A stretch of 34,024 bases of DNA from Microbacterium sp. 13-71-7 (GTDB lineage Bacteria > Actinomycetota > Actinomycetes > Actinomycetales > Microbacteriaceae). Position 1 is the first letter of the stretch. The number at the start of each line of letters is the position of its first letter. Made by a program: the position numbers and the translations under genes. Below the pieces are notes generated by a model. It made no database searches. It was not told the DNA's origin and saw nothing but the letters and a program-made list of their open reading frames with translations. The stretch lies in contig NZ_NCKN01000010.1 of the NCBI RefSeq assembly GCF_002257455.1, positions 1 to 34,024 of the forward strand, written 5' to 3'. Positions 33,487-34,024 of the stretch are shown here, one piece after another.

Positions 33487-34024
33487 ATGAGCACTCGCCC
33501 CTTCCGCGCGGACATCGTCGGCAGCTTCCTCCGTCCCGCGGCGCTGAAGGCCGCCCGGCAGAGCCACGCGGACGGTCGACTCGACGCCGCCGGCCTCAGG
33601 GCCGCAGAAGACGCCGCGATCGCCGACCTCGTGACCAAGCAGGCTGACGCCGGCCTGCTGCCCGCCACGGACGGCGAGTTCCGGCGCTCCTGGTGGCACT
33701 TCGACTTCTTCGACTTCCTCGACGGCGTCGAGATCGTCGAGCTGGACCACGGGATCCAATTCCGCGGGGTGCAGACCAAGCCGCGCGGCGTCGAGATCTC
33801 CGGACCCATCCGCTTCGATCCCTCGCATCCCTTCCTCGCGCATTACTCCGCGCTGCAGAAGACGATCGAGGGTTCGACGGGCGCCGTCCCGAAGTTCACC
33901 ATCCCGGCGCCGACCGTGCTCGACTTCCGTCTCGAGCCGGACCACATCACCGCCGAGGACTACGACGGCAGGGATGCGATCGTCGACGATCTGGTGCAGG
34001 CCTATCGCGACGCCCTGGCCGCGT
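33487..34024 (+). CDS. MetE-like (B12-independent methionine synthase family) protein, partial
   Basis: About 179 N-terminal residues are visible before the window ends. RADIVGSFLRPAALKAAR and DGEFRRSWWHFDFFDFLDGVE match the YxjG/YxjH-type, C-terminal-domain-only relatives of MetE, typically around 370 residues. They are zinc enzymes that transfer a methyl group to a thiol; YxjG-type members are thought to act in methionine synthesis or salvage. The start at ATG 33487 is preceded by TATCAT with six bases between and no ribosome binding site, so leaderless. The zinc ligands would lie beyond the window, so activity cannot be judged. Confidence 0.87.
   Translation, partial: MSTRPFRADIVGSFLRPAALKAARQSHADGRLDAAGLRAAEDAAIADLVTKQADAGLLPATDGEFRRSWWHFDFFDFLDGVEIVELDHGIQFRGVQTKPRGVEISGPIRFDPSHPFLAHYSALQKTIEGSTGAVPKFTIPAPTVLDFRLEPDHITAEDYDGRDAIVDDLVQAYRDALAA

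Noticed and set aside
1-34024. CRISPR arrays, insertion sequences or toxin-antitoxin pairs
   Set aside because: No regularly spaced repeats, transposase motifs or typical small paired toxin/antitoxin genes were seen.

Overview
The window reads as a chromosomal segment of a high-GC actinobacterium, most likely family Microbacteriaceae (Microbacterium or a close relative). This rests on very GC-rich third codon positions, frequent GTG/TTG starts, several genes that appear leaderless, a CtpE-type P-type ATPase, an actinobacterial-type aminopeptidase N, DUF4383 and a mycobacterial-style MprF. The genus is an inference from gene types, not from a marker gene.

Left part (1 to about 7010) looks like the tRNA-proximal end of an integrated mobile element. 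A tyrosine recombinase (5826-6953), an excisionase-like HTH protein (5605-5817) and a divergent HTH protein (4773-5483) abut the 3' end of a tRNA-Glu(CTC) gene (7014-7089, minus strand). That is the classic arrangement of an island inserted into a tRNA 3' end. Further left lies a redox cassette: aldo/keto reductase (cut by the window edge) and Zn-dependent alcohol dehydrogenase on the minus strand, diverging from an XRE regulator, a DUF2255 protein and a lipoprotein flavodoxin. Between cassette and integrase module are an internally deleted MFS transporter remnant and about 330 bases of decayed sequence. The second att copy was not found, so the far end of the island is probably outside the window.

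Right part (7090 to 34024) looks like ordinary chromosome: MBL-fold hydrolase and GNAT acetyltransferase; a convergent cation/proton antiporter; pepN diverging from a YbaK-type deacylase; acyltransferase 3; a CtpE-like P-type ATPase; an ArsR-family regulator co-transcribed with an MFS exporter behind a conspicuous double operator; a four-gene FtsX-type ABC operon (two permeases, two ATPases, one with a C-terminal AbrB-like domain); another MFS transporter; a PLP sulfur-amino-acid lyase diverging from its likely Lrp/AsnC regulator; MprF with a rhomboid-like N-terminus; an M23 cell-wall peptidase with a strong terminator; a two-gene membrane operon (DUF4383 plus a His-tailed protein); and the start of a MetE-like methyltransferase.

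A recurring signal is a TAnnnT hexamer exactly six bases before a start codon, usually without a Shine-Dalgarno sequence, at positions 5483, 7218, 9535, 16425 and 33487. This suggests leaderless transcription. No CRISPR array, rRNA or insertion sequence was seen. I did not find a clearly new multi-gene system. The least conventional items are the AbrB-tailed ABC ATPase, the pseudo-rhomboid MprF, the paired 17-bp operator and the unclear start of the M23 peptidase.
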